Assembly (NCBI GenBank): GCA_963579995.1
Contig: CAUZIY010000005.1
Coordinates: 1-43,448 of the forward strand
Length of the DNA: 43,448 bases
Source: UBA6626 sp963579995
GTDB taxonomy: Bacteria; Planctomycetota; Phycisphaerae; Phycisphaerales; Phycisphaeraceae
Direction: 5' to 3'
Each line of letters starts with the position of its first letter. The first letter of the stretch is position 1. Below are positions 1-7,670 of the stretch, piece after piece. The notes under the pieces are model-generated. The model was not told the DNA's origin. It saw nothing but the letters and a program-made list of their open reading frames with translations, and did not search any database. The position numbers were made by a program, and so were the translations under genes.

Positions 1-240
1 CTAATTCCTGTGATTACAAGCGTTGTCCTGGCCATTCCATTTCTATTTTTGGGTTCACTACTTCTGGAACGTTTTTTTGGCATTCCAGGCCTAGGCTACA
101 TGATGATCGAAGCCATCAGCAATCGCGACTTCAAAGTCATTAGCGCAATGACCTTCATTATTTCGGTTCTTTTCGTCTTCGGTAACCTGGCAACCGATAT
201 CTGTTATGCCCTCGTCGATCCAAGGATCTCGCTACATTGA
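1..240 (+). CDS. DppB/OppB-type ABC transporter permease, C-terminal fragment
   Basis: This is the last 79 residues of an inner-membrane permease whose 5' part lies beyond the left edge; the frame is open from base 1. It shows two hydrophobic helices (about residues 4-25 and 50-68) around the segment FGIPGLGYMMIEAISNRD, typical of the C-terminus of BPD_transp_1 permeases of the dipeptide/oligopeptide/nickel family, and ends in the usual DPRISLH tail. It would pair with the DppC-type permease that follows. The TGA stop at 238-240 overlaps the downstream TTG start (TTGA), so the two permeases are probably translationally coupled. The substrate cannot be read from a permease alone. Family assignment is firm. 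Confidence 0.9.
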   Translation, partial: LIPVITSVVLAIPFLFLGSLLLERFFGIPGLGYMMIEAISNRDFKVISAMTFIISVLFVFGNLATDICYALVDPRISLH

Positions 241-1151
241 ACGCCATCACCGCAACCTCCGATGATATCCCTGAAGCGCCCACACGAGGTCTGTGGACGG
301 ATGCATGGCGGCGGGTATTTAGAAACCGCCTGGCCCTATTCATGTCCCTGATCGTGTTACTCTACGTGATGGTTGCATTTTTTGTCGCGTTCGGATGGCT
401 CGCAAATGATTGGGATCAATCAGTGGGCGCATCCTATGAACCGCCCTCCACTACGAATATGCTTGGAACGGACATCTTTGGGTTATCCGTGCTACGAAAA
501 ACTCTCTATGGCACAAAGATTTCCATGACCGTCGCACTCGTTGCCGCACTGATTTCACTAGCGATTGGCGTTCCGCTGGGGGCAATGGCGGGCTACTTCC
601 GAGGTATTGTTGATGAGATTATCGTATGGATTTATTCAACCCTGAGCTCTATTCCCGGACTGCTACTGGTCATGGCATTTGCTTTCGTCTTAAAAGACAA
701 ATCACTCTTTGGCCAACCACTACGTGGCATTACCGTGGTCTATTTGGCGTTGGGCTTGACAAGCTGGGTTGGAATCTGTCGCCTTATTCGCGGTGAAGTA
801 ATCAAACACAAGCAACATGATTATGTCGCAGCGGCGAGAGCCTATGGCTGCCCACGCTGGCGAATTATTCTCCTGCATCTGATACCCAATGTTTCCCACC
901 TTATTATTATAGATTTTTCGCTTCGTTTCGTTGGATTCATCCATGCAGAAGTAATCCTTAGTTTCTTGGGCCTCGGCGTTAAAGACGAACCCTCCTGGGG
1001 TGTCATGATTGATGACGCCCGCCTTGAGCTTTCTCGTGACGTATGGTGGCAGATGGCTGCGGCTACTGCTGCCATCTTTGTCATGTCACTTGCACTCAAT
1101 ATTGTCAGCGATGCACTACGAGATGCATTGGATCCGAAATTGCGAGAATAG
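237..1151 (+). CDS. DppC/OppC-type ABC transporter permease
   Basis: A 304-residue inner-membrane permease, the usual DppC/OppC length. The N-terminus has a cytoplasmic stretch (WRRVFRNRLALF) and a first membrane helix at about 32-55. A periplasmic loop with the family motif NMLGTDIFGLSVL follows. The transmembrane core contains the EAA-type coupling loop AARAYGCPRWRIILLHLIPN near residue 200, which contacts the ATPase. It ends in DALDPKLRE, typical of DppC. The start is TTG at 237, overlapping the upstream permease stop by 4 bp. Together with the partial permease and the ATPase downstream it forms an importer for peptides, nickel or another small solute. Because it lies beside a corrinoid methyl-transfer operon, the cargo could be a methylated compound, but that is inference only. 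Confidence 0.93.
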   Translation: MNAITATSDDIPEAPTRGLWTDAWRRVFRNRLALFMSLIVLLYVMVAFFVAFGWLANDWDQSVGASYEPPSTTNMLGTDIFGLSVLRKTLYGTKISMTVALVAALISLAIGVPLGAMAGYFRGIVDEIIVWIYSTLSSIPGLLLVMAFAFVLKDKSLFGQPLRGITVVYLALGLTSWVGICRLIRGEVIKHKQHDYVAAARAYGCPRWRIILLHLIPNVSHLIIIDFSLRFVGFIHAEVILSFLGLGVKDEPSWGVMIDDARLELSRDVWWQMAAATAAIFVMSLALNIVSDALRDALDPKLRE

Positions 1152-1157
1152 AGTTCA

Positions 1158-2234
1158 ATGACCGAAATACCACTCATCGAAATCGAGAATTTCGCCATTA
1201 GTTTCCCTACGGGTGATGATCGGCCAGGCCATCGTCGCCGTGTACGGGCTGTCCACAATCTGAACCTATCGATCTACAAGAAACAAACTGTCGGGGTGGT
1301 CGGGGAATCGGGTTGCGGCAAATCGGTTACGGCCCTGTCGATTCTCAAACTGGTTCCACAGCCGCCCGGAAAGTACGAGTCAGGCCAGATCATCTGGCAG
1401 GATGACGCTGGACAGAATTGCAATTTACTTCAAATGACGGAAAAGCAGATTCGTGCCATTCGTGGAAATGAGATCGCCATGATCTTTCAGGAGCCCATGA
1501 CCAGCCTCAACCCGGTCTACACGATTGGGGACCAGATCATGGAAGCAATTCTCCTACATCAGAAAGTTGACCGTCGTCAAGCAATTCAGATTGCCGCGGA
1601 TGCACTTGATGATGTTGGCATTGCAGATGCAGTTTCTCGACTCAAAGAATACCCACACCAACTCTCCGGTGGCATGCGTCAACGCGTCATGATAGCCATG
1701 GCCTTGGCATGTCAGCCACGACTGCTGCTGGCCGATGAACCTACGACCGCATTGGATGTAACCATACAGGCACAAATCCTGGAACTCTTGCGGAAACTTC
1801 AAGCCAAACGTGGCATGGCGGTCATGCTGATCACACATGACCTAGGTGTTGTTGCGGAAAATGCCGATGTCGTGGCGGTCATGTATGCTGGAAGGATTGT
1901 CGAATATGGTTCGGTCCATGCCGTGTTCGCCCAACCACTACATCCCTATACCCGAGGATTATTCAATTCAATGCCACGCCTTGGTAACCAGAATCACAGG
2001 CTTGAGACCATTCCCGGAAATGTACCCAACCCTGCCAACTTCCCTCCCGGATGCCCCTTTCATCCGCGATGCGGAATGGTAGATGCGGACCTCCAATGTT
2101 CCAGTGATGACCCACCATTGCTGGAAGTCCAAGAGGGACATTGGGTCGCCTGTTGGCATACACCGGGTTACAATGCAGGTCGGAAAACTAGGCCAAAAGT
2201 GGAATATCGACGAGAAGAAGTGGAAGTAATCTAA
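1158..2234 (+). CDS. DppD/OppD-type ABC transporter ATP-binding protein
   Basis: A 358-residue ATPase that energises the peptide-type importer. Walker A is GESGCGKS (about residues 54-61), the Q-loop lies in MIFQEPMTSLNPV, the signature is LSGGMRQRV, Walker B is LLLADEPTTALD, and the switch His is in ITHDLGVV. The C-terminal oligopeptide-transporter extension is present, with the HPYTRGLF segment and the Cys-bearing FPPGCPFHPRCG motif that in some DppD/DppF proteins holds an iron-sulfur cluster. It begins 6 bp after the DppC stop. DppD usually works with a second ATPase, DppF. None follows here; the next gene is unrelated, so the partner is upstream of the window, elsewhere, or absent (homodimer). 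Confidence 0.94.
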   Translation: MTEIPLIEIENFAISFPTGDDRPGHRRRVRAVHNLNLSIYKKQTVGVVGESGCGKSVTALSILKLVPQPPGKYESGQIIWQDDAGQNCNLLQMTEKQIRAIRGNEIAMIFQEPMTSLNPVYTIGDQIMEAILLHQKVDRRQAIQIAADALDDVGIADAVSRLKEYPHQLSGGMRQRVMIAMALACQPRLLLADEPTTALDVTIQAQILELLRKLQAKRGMAVMLITHDLGVVAENADVVAVMYAGRIVEYGSVHAVFAQPLHPYTRGLFNSMPRLGNQNHRLETIPGNVPNPANFPPGCPFHPRCGMVDADLQCSSDDPPLLEVQEGHWVACWHTPGYNAGRKTRPKVEYRREEVEVI

Positions 2235-2876
2235 ATGGGAAAAACACTCGACTTGGGAATACGTATCGAACTACTATCGATGGATCCGCACTGCCAGAAC
2301 ATCTCGCTGGGACTCTATCGGCGTAGCTGCGGTGGGATCCCCGAGGTTAAAGTACATACCTACAGCCAAGTAGAGCAGGCGGCCGGTCGAGTTGCATTTA
2401 TTCGTCAAGCTCTAATTCAAATGCTTGGCCTGGCGAAATCTCCTGAAAATCCCGAATGGTTGCGGTTTGCTTGCCGTACCATGCATGAGCGGGCTCTTAA
2501 GCGGGCATTTCTTGATCTGTGCAAGCTCGAAACCGGGGCACCTCTCACCCCTAAACCACTTATCGCTTTTGACAAGAAAGCCGATTGCAACCTCACCGTC
2601 GTCAACTTGGCGGATGGTCTATATGAAATAAAATCCGAACAACCAACTGAATCTGGTGCCAAACGGGCAGCTGCACTTGCCCAGGGATTCATCAAAATTT
2701 TTGAAATTGAAGCTGGAGACGGTGGCAAAGACCGCATTGTCTTCCCCTGCCGAACTAACCATGACCCGATAATTGGCGCACTGATGTATCGTGCTCAAAA
2801 CGTGCGTATTGCCATGAAAGAAGAAGAGGAAGCAGCCGGACGTGGAGTTCTTTCAGCACCAAGCCAACAGAAGTGA
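2235..2876 (+). CDS. Conserved-looking hypothetical protein fused to the transporter operon
   Basis: I do not recognise this 213-residue protein. Its ATG directly abuts the TAA of the ATPase gene (no gap), so it is almost certainly co-translated with the importer. It has no signal peptide or membrane helix and is predicted soluble and cytoplasmic. Visible features are an N-terminal beta-rich segment (about 1-45, LGIRIELLSMDPHCQN then ISLGLYRR), a helical centre containing WLRFACRTMHERALKRAFLD, and a C-terminal part with an FIKIFEIEAG strand and a CRTNHDPIIGALMYRAQNVR segment. The last 20 residues are charged and probably disordered. It sits where a second ATPase (DppF) is normally encoded but has no Walker motifs. 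It may be an accessory to transport or to handling of the imported substrate; function unknown. Confidence 0.8.
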   Translation: MGKTLDLGIRIELLSMDPHCQNISLGLYRRSCGGIPEVKVHTYSQVEQAAGRVAFIRQALIQMLGLAKSPENPEWLRFACRTMHERALKRAFLDLCKLETGAPLTPKPLIAFDKKADCNLTVVNLADGLYEIKSEQPTESGAKRAAALAQGFIKIFEIEAGDGGKDRIVFPCRTNHDPIIGALMYRAQNVRIAMKEEEEAAGRGVLSAPSQQK

Positions 2877-2877
2877 C

Positions 2878-2909
2878 GGCCACCACTTCAACAGTTAGTT
2901 GAAGTGGCC
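2878..2909 (+). terminator. Strong inverted repeat after the transporter operon
   Basis: The left arm GGCCAC-cac-TTCAAC (2878-2892) pairs with GTTGAAGTGGCC (2898-2909) across a 5-nt loop. This gives 12 base pairs with a 3-nt bulge, starting 1 bp after the stop of the hypothetical gene. There is no U-tract after it, so it may be a weak or factor-assisted terminator or an mRNA-end stabiliser. It separates the transporter transcript from the promoter at 2983. Confidence 0.5.
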
Positions 2910-2982
2910 CGCGTACGCCAAAACTTCGTCACAACATATTTACGAATTCACCCCGCAACCAAAGCATTGCGACACACGCCGG

Positions 2983-3010
2983 TTGACATCCCCCCCCTCG
3001 CAATTACAAT
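2983..3010 (+). promoter_or_regulatory. Sigma-70-like promoter for the regulator and corrinoid operon
   Basis: A perfect TTGACA box (2983-2988) is followed after 16 nt by TACAAT (3005-3010, 5 of 6 to consensus). It lies in an AT-rich gap just upstream of the regulator ATG at 3081. The spacer includes a run of eight C. This promoter argues against the longer GTG-start reading of the regulator that would begin at 2904. Confidence 0.55.
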
Positions 3011-3080
3011 ATTAACCTTTAATTCACAAAGACTTAGAGGTAATTTAGATAATTTATTGAGATTTTTCGGAACGGTGATA

Positions 3081-3842
3081 ATGCAGAACACCAGTGACAA
3101 TCAAGACCACTCTGACACGAACAAATCGAGTCATGATAAGGAATTGCGCAATTTAGCACGGTTCCTGGCCGCTTGGTGTGACGCCGTGGGTATCCATCCA
3201 TCGGACTTGGCTGAGCGTGCCGAGCAGGTCAAACAGCGTTGGCTTGATGAAAATCTCCTAACTCCTTCAGAGATAAAGCGTTTTGGGAGCAGCCGCCCCC
3301 ATTTTTACCGCCTGCTTAAAGGGCAGATTCCGATCGAATACAACGATCGCGATATGCTGCAGTACCTCAGCGAAATCTTTGAGATCGACGTAGTACAACT
3401 GTTCGATACGCTGGCTGATCGTGTGTGGCCAACCGTGCATTTGGCGCCTGGCGACTATATCGAGGCCCCCCTACAAGACCCCGTTGCCAGTGGCGCTCGA
3501 TACCTGTTCCCGCCAGAACAACTGGCCAGTTGCCCCATGCATCATCTATACTTGGAACTTGATCCCGGTGGGACCTCGGGCATGCACCGCCATTTTACCG
3601 GCACCGAGATGATGAGGCTCGATGAGGGTGACACGGTCGCCGTCAAGTTTCCCACACGCACCAGCAATCAGCAGCAAGTGATTTTGAAGCAGGGTGAAGT
3701 TGTGTTTTTTGATGCGACCCTACCCCATCAGGTGGTCAATGAGTCTGACAGGCCGGCACGATTATTTATTAGCCGCAACTATGACTTCGACGTTGCCTCA
3801 CCAGGCACACATGACATGGCGGATATAAACCAAGAGATGTGA
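3081..3842 (+). CDS. HTH-cupin transcriptional regulator, putative switch of the corrinoid operon
   Basis: A 253-residue protein with two parts. Residues about 20-115 are helical and resemble an XRE-like helix-turn-helix region, including SSRPHFYRLLKGQ and a following EIFEIDVVQLFDTL helix. Residues about 135-235 form a cupin: GMHRHFTGTE gives His169, His171 and Glu176, and FDATLPHQVVNES gives His216, the usual metal or ligand-binding set. This layout is known from regulators that sense a small ligand in the cupin and bind DNA through the HTH. The ATG at 3081 was chosen because a promoter lies just upstream and the region 2904-3080 reads like non-coding DNA. It is 12 bp from the methyltransferase gene, so it is probably autoregulated with the operon. 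The HTH is divergent; the cupin is clear. Confidence 0.82.
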   Translation: MQNTSDNQDHSDTNKSSHDKELRNLARFLAAWCDAVGIHPSDLAERAEQVKQRWLDENLLTPSEIKRFGSSRPHFYRLLKGQIPIEYNDRDMLQYLSEIFEIDVVQLFDTLADRVWPTVHLAPGDYIEAPLQDPVASGARYLFPPEQLASCPMHHLYLELDPGGTSGMHRHFTGTEMMRLDEGDTVAVKFPTRTSNQQQVILKQGEVVFFDATLPHQVVNESDRPARLFISRNYDFDVASPGTHDMADINQEM

Positions 3843-3854
3843 ATCGAGGATGTC

Positions 3855-4910
3855 ATGAATCAAAACACTCATACCGTGGACTCAATGACCAGTAGACAAC
3901 GTGTTCTGGCAGCTTTAAGGCGTGATCCAGTCGACCGTACACCTGTATGCAACCCCACGTCCGTTGCAACGGTTGAATTGATGGACTTGGTCGATGCTGA
4001 CTTTCCGCAAGCCAACCGAGACCCACACAAAATGGCTCGCTTGGCGGCGACAAGCTATACGGAACTTGGCTTTGACACCGTGATGCCAGTTTTTAGCATT
4101 ATTCAGGAGTCGTCTGCGCTTGGCTGCAAGATCCAATGGGAAGGGAAGGACAACTGGCCAACTGTAAAAATGAACGAACCCATCTGGTTAGAACCCGAGG
4201 ACATTACGATCCCTGATGATTTGTGTACCCATCCCGATACCAAGTGCGTACTCGATGCGATCAAGATACTCCGCAAGGAGTTGGGTGATGACGTTGCCAT
4301 CATCGGTAAAACAATGGGACCGTGGTCAATGGGATATCACTGCATGGGTGTTGAAAGATTTCTGTTGATGTCCCTGGATGATCCAGACAAAACACGCCGT
4401 TGTCTCGATAAATTCAAGGAGTCGACCATCCTGTTTGGCCAAGCCCAGATCGATGCTGGCGCCGATGCACTGACACTTCCGGATCATGCAACCGGCGATC
4501 TGGTCAGCGGCGAATACTACGAACGTTACCTGCGGGACATGCACATTGAGTTCTCCGAGGAACTGAAGATTCCCCTTATATTGCATATCTGCGGCAAGAC
4601 GGAAGACCGGATGGAATACATCTCGCAGACCGGGATGGCTGCTTTTCATTACGATTCAAAGAATAACCCCTGCAACTCGATGGAAATCTGCAACCATCGA
4701 ATCTCACTTGTGGGCAATATCAATAATCCGCAGACGCTTTATTCAAAGGGACCGGAGGAGGTCCAAGCAGAAGTGAAAGAAAACCTAGAAGCCGGAGTTC
4801 AATTAGTCGGACCCGAGTGTGCTATTCCACTGCAAACCTCAATTGAAAACCTGAAAGCAATCCCAGCGGCTGTTCGCGAATGGCATAAGGAACAGGCAAC
4901 ACGTAATTAA
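3855..4910 (+). CDS. UroD-family corrinoid methyltransferase (MtaA/MtbA/CmuA type)
   Basis: A 351-residue TIM-barrel protein of the uroporphyrinogen decarboxylase fold. It begins with the family signature MTSRQRVLAAL-RRDPVDRTPV. The zinc motif His-x-Cys...Cys is visible as ILHICGKTE (His244, Cys246) and VGPECAIPL (Cys322), as in the methyltransferases MtaA, MtbA and the N-terminal half of CmuA. These enzymes move a methyl group between a substrate or thiol and a protein-bound cobalamin. With its own corrinoid protein next door and a separate pterin methyltransferase at 9303, the simplest reading is that this one takes the methyl from the growth substrate. A true UroD of heme synthesis is unlikely given the HxC...C motif and the neighbours. 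The start at 3855 has GAGGA only 4 nt upstream; ATG at 3885 is an alternative. Confidence 0.9.
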   Translation: MNQNTHTVDSMTSRQRVLAALRRDPVDRTPVCNPTSVATVELMDLVDADFPQANRDPHKMARLAATSYTELGFDTVMPVFSIIQESSALGCKIQWEGKDNWPTVKMNEPIWLEPEDITIPDDLCTHPDTKCVLDAIKILRKELGDDVAIIGKTMGPWSMGYHCMGVERFLLMSLDDPDKTRRCLDKFKESTILFGQAQIDAGADALTLPDHATGDLVSGEYYERYLRDMHIEFSEELKIPLILHICGKTEDRMEYISQTGMAAFHYDSKNNPCNSMEICNHRISLVGNINNPQTLYSKGPEEVQAEVKENLEAGVQLVGPECAIPLQTSIENLKAIPAAVREWHKEQATRN

Positions 4911-4945
4911 CCCATAACTGTAACGGTTATAGATGGAGTATTTTA

Positions 4946-5701
4946 ATGGCCGAACTTAGCGACATTGTAAATGAATTCGCCCGTGGAGAAATTGAAGAGT
5001 TCATCGAGAACGAGGATGAGCGTACGGAGATCATTGACCTCTACGCCGCCGCCTCACCTGACATGCAGGATATCGCGGCCACGGTGCTTGAGGGTGATAA
5101 TGACAAATCTGATGAGCTGACCAAGCAGGCGCTCGACAATGACGTTACGGCACTAACGATCATGGATGACGGCTTGATTGCAGGAATGGCCATCGTGGGC
5201 ATCAAATTCCGTGACAATTTCATCTTCGTACCAGAGGTGCTTGCTTGCGCCCGCGCCATGAAAGCAGGGATGGCTCACATCGAACCGATTCTATCGGCGT
5301 CAGGGGTTGAGCCCATCGGCAGGGTCCTCATGGGCACCGTCAAGGGCGATCTGCACGACATCGGCAAGAACCTGTGCATCATGATGCTGCGTGGTGCCGG
5401 CTTTAAAGTTATTGATCTTGGCGTTGACACATCTCCCGATGATTTTCTTGAAGCAGTTAACAAGGGAAATGCCAACCTGATCGGCATGTCGGCGCTACTC
5501 ACCACAACCATGCCCAACATGGGAAAAACAATTGAACTGTTCATTGATGAAGACAAGCGTGACGATGTAAAATTCATGGTTGGAGGCGCCCCGGTAACCC
5601 CTGAGTTTGCTGATGACATGGGCGCTGACGCCTATGGTGACAGTGCAGTTGAGTGCGTGGAAGTAGCCAAGGCACTGGTGGCCAAGATTGCATCCGCTTG
5701 A
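4946..5701 (+). CDS. Corrinoid (methyl-carrier) protein, B12-binding
   Basis: A 251-residue cytoplasmic carrier that shuttles methyl groups on cobalamin. Residues about 1-120 form the helical cap domain, with an unusually acidic N-terminus (EFIENEDERTEIID). Residues about 124-250 are the Rossmann-like B12 domain. It carries the base-off/His-on motif DxHxxG as GDLHDIGKN (Asp135, His137, Gly140), then SALLTTTM and GGAPVTPEFADDMGADAY, both typical of MtbC/MttC/MtaC-like proteins. GGAG at 4935-4938 sits 7 nt before the ATG. It lies between its presumed methyltransferase and its activator, the standard arrangement. The cap is longer than in the 210-220-residue methanogen and acetogen carriers because of the acidic N-terminus. 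Confidence 0.95.
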   Translation: MAELSDIVNEFARGEIEEFIENEDERTEIIDLYAAASPDMQDIAATVLEGDNDKSDELTKQALDNDVTALTIMDDGLIAGMAIVGIKFRDNFIFVPEVLACARAMKAGMAHIEPILSASGVEPIGRVLMGTVKGDLHDIGKNLCIMMLRGAGFKVIDLGVDTSPDDFLEAVNKGNANLIGMSALLTTTMPNMGKTIELFIDEDKRDDVKFMVGGAPVTPEFADDMGADAYGDSAVECVEVAKALVAKIASA

Positions 5702-5715
5702 TTAAAGAATCAGCC

Positions 5716-7644
5716 ATGGAACGTATTAACAAGGATGAGTGGGCAAAGCGTATTGACCGGATCACGAATATTTTCTCGAAGATCGCAGTCCACGCTGAAA
5801 CACAAGCGCAGATGCGTTGTCCTTATAAAAACAGATTCGACCAATGTACCGCCAAGTTCGGCTGCCAAAACAAGCGCAAACCGCGTGCCCCAGGAGAACT
5901 GCCGGTCTGCGCCAGTGATGACAAACTTGACTATCGCACCGCATGGGAAAGTGAACCAGAAAGCTATATGAAGGTAAAGAAACAGATCAAGACTTCATCG
6001 GTCACCAGACAGCACAGCAAGCCAACACGACGTGTCATGCATGATGGTGAAAGCCGCTCTTCCGAGGTTGGCAAGACTATTTTCGACTACGCAGATGAAT
6101 TAAGTGTCCGTGTCCCGACATCTTGTGGCCGTACGGGGCATTGCCACGAATGTATTGTCGAAATCAAGAATGGCGGCGACGCCCTGTCACCACGCGCCGA
6201 ATCCGAGGCTTTCCTATCCGGTGATTATCGCCTGGCATGCCAGGCGGCTGTCGAAAATGTCGACCAAGATATTGAGTTCACCGTCCTGCGTCGATCACCC
6301 CAGATTTTAACTTCGGCAGTTCTTGGTAAAACACAACTTGAGCCGGTAGTCACGCGAGACTCCGATCATGTTTTGTACGATGGCAAGGTGATAGACGAGT
6401 ATCGTGGTGGGATTTACGGATTATCCGTAGATCTGGGCACCACAACGATGGTGGCGGAACTGGTAGACCTTGAATCAGGCAAGTCGGTCTACACCACCGC
6501 ATTGGAAAACCCACAACGATTTGGTGGCAGTGATGTAATGTACCGCATCAGTTATGACCGGGACGAATTCCATGGCGAACTGCACCGTGCCATCATCACC
6601 ACAATGAACGCGGAAATCCGACAGATGTGCCGCGACCTGGATATCAATCGGCGGCAGATTTATGAGATTGTCATTGTGGGTAACTCGACAATGCGTGACT
6701 TGTTTTTTGATTTAGATGTGCAACCCATCGGCCAAAAACCTTACAAGTCAACCATCGAGGAGGAATACCTGGAGGGCAAGCGAGAATCGACATCACTCAA
6801 TTACGCCACACGTAAGCTTGGACTTTGGGCAAACAAGAATGCCCGTGTGTACGGTGCTCCGCTGATCGCAAGCCACGTGGGCGGCGACATTGTGGCTGAC
6901 CTGTTGGCAATTGATATCGAATCCCATGACGAAGTGATGATGCTTGTTGACGCCGGCACAAACACCGAGGTCGTCATCGGCCATAAAGACCGCTTGATCG
7001 CCGCATCCTGTCCCGCAGGACCAGCTTTTGAAGGTGGACTTGTGACATACGGCATGCCGGGGTGTGACGGTGCCATTGAGTCCATCCGTTGGCAAGATGG
7101 CGAGTTTAAATACAAAACAATTGGCGACAGTGACCCGCGTGGTTTATGTGGATCAGGCCTCATTGATCTTCTGGCCGAACTCCGCCGCCATAACCTGATG
7201 ACGCCCAAGGGCGTGTTTGCTGACAAGGCGACCCAGTTCACTATTGCACCAGACCAGGGAATTACATTTTCACGCAGGGATGCAAGTGAATTGGCGCAAG
7301 CCAAAGCAGCCAATTATTGCGGCCAGATCATCCTGATGCGCAAGTTTGGAGTTGCTCCCGACCAGATCGGGTCGCTCTATCTGGCTGGAGGTTTTGCTAA
7401 TTATGTTGATCCGGCCAGTGCAATTGACATCGGATTTCTTGCCCCGGTCCCAACTGACCGAATAAAAAAGATTGGCAACGGAGCATCAGAAGGCGCACGC
7501 CAAATGCTGCTTTCCGTCACAAAACGCCGATCGATCGAAGAACGAATCAAAACCATTGAGCACATTGAATTGGAAACAATGGAAGATTTCTTTGATGTCT
7601 TCGTCGAAGGCTGCCAGATGAAACCGATGCAGATCCCTCACTAA
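5716..7644 (+). CDS. Reductive activator of corrinoid protein (RACo-like), 2Fe-2S plus ASKHA, with an extra Cys-rich N-terminus
   Basis: A 642-residue protein that would return the inactive Co(II) carrier to Co(I) using ATP and an electron from its iron-sulfur cluster. The plant-type [2Fe-2S] ferredoxin domain is at about 103-195, with Cys137-x5-Cys143-x2-Cys146 and Cys175 (SCGRTGHCHEC ... YRLACQ). The C-terminal two-thirds is the DUF4445/ASKHA ATPase, with phosphate loops GLSVDLGTTTMVAEL and MLVDAGTNTEVVIG and the adenosine motif LYLAGGFANYVD. Oddly, residues 30-70 carry four more cysteines (35, 44, 50, 65; CPYKNRFDQC then FGC then LPVC), possibly a zinc or Fe-S site; the classic acetogen RACo lacks this to my knowledge. 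The ATG at 5716 is preferred over a GTG at 5653 that overlaps the corrinoid gene. Confidence 0.92.
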   Translation: MERINKDEWAKRIDRITNIFSKIAVHAETQAQMRCPYKNRFDQCTAKFGCQNKRKPRAPGELPVCASDDKLDYRTAWESEPESYMKVKKQIKTSSVTRQHSKPTRRVMHDGESRSSEVGKTIFDYADELSVRVPTSCGRTGHCHECIVEIKNGGDALSPRAESEAFLSGDYRLACQAAVENVDQDIEFTVLRRSPQILTSAVLGKTQLEPVVTRDSDHVLYDGKVIDEYRGGIYGLSVDLGTTTMVAELVDLESGKSVYTTALENPQRFGGSDVMYRISYDRDEFHGELHRAIITTMNAEIRQMCRDLDINRRQIYEIVIVGNSTMRDLFFDLDVQPIGQKPYKSTIEEEYLEGKRESTSLNYATRKLGLWANKNARVYGAPLIASHVGGDIVADLLAIDIESHDEVMMLVDAGTNTEVVIGHKDRLIAASCPAGPAFEGGLVTYGMPGCDGAIESIRWQDGEFKYKTIGDSDPRGLCGSGLIDLLAELRRHNLMTPKGVFADKATQFTIAPDQGITFSRRDASELAQAKAANYCGQIILMRKFGVAPDQIGSLYLAGGFANYVDPASAIDIGFLAPVPTDRIKKIGNGASEGARQMLLSVTKRRSIEERIKTIEHIELETMEDFFDVFVEGCQMKPMQIPH

Positions 7645-7670
7645 TTCTCTCCAACTTGCAGAACGGCTTA

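Noticed and set aside
2904..3080. Longer GTG start for the HTH-cupin regulator
   Set aside because: This stretch holds part of a hairpin, a good promoter and AT-rich leader sequence; the translated segment does not look like a protein domain.
3855..4910. True uroporphyrinogen decarboxylase of heme synthesis
   Set aside because: It has the HxC...C zinc motif of methyltransferases and lies in a corrinoid operon.
5653..5715. Longer GTG start for the RACo-like gene
   Set aside because: It would overlap the corrinoid gene by 49 bp and add 21 residues unlike the family; the ATG at 5716 follows the corrinoid stop closely.
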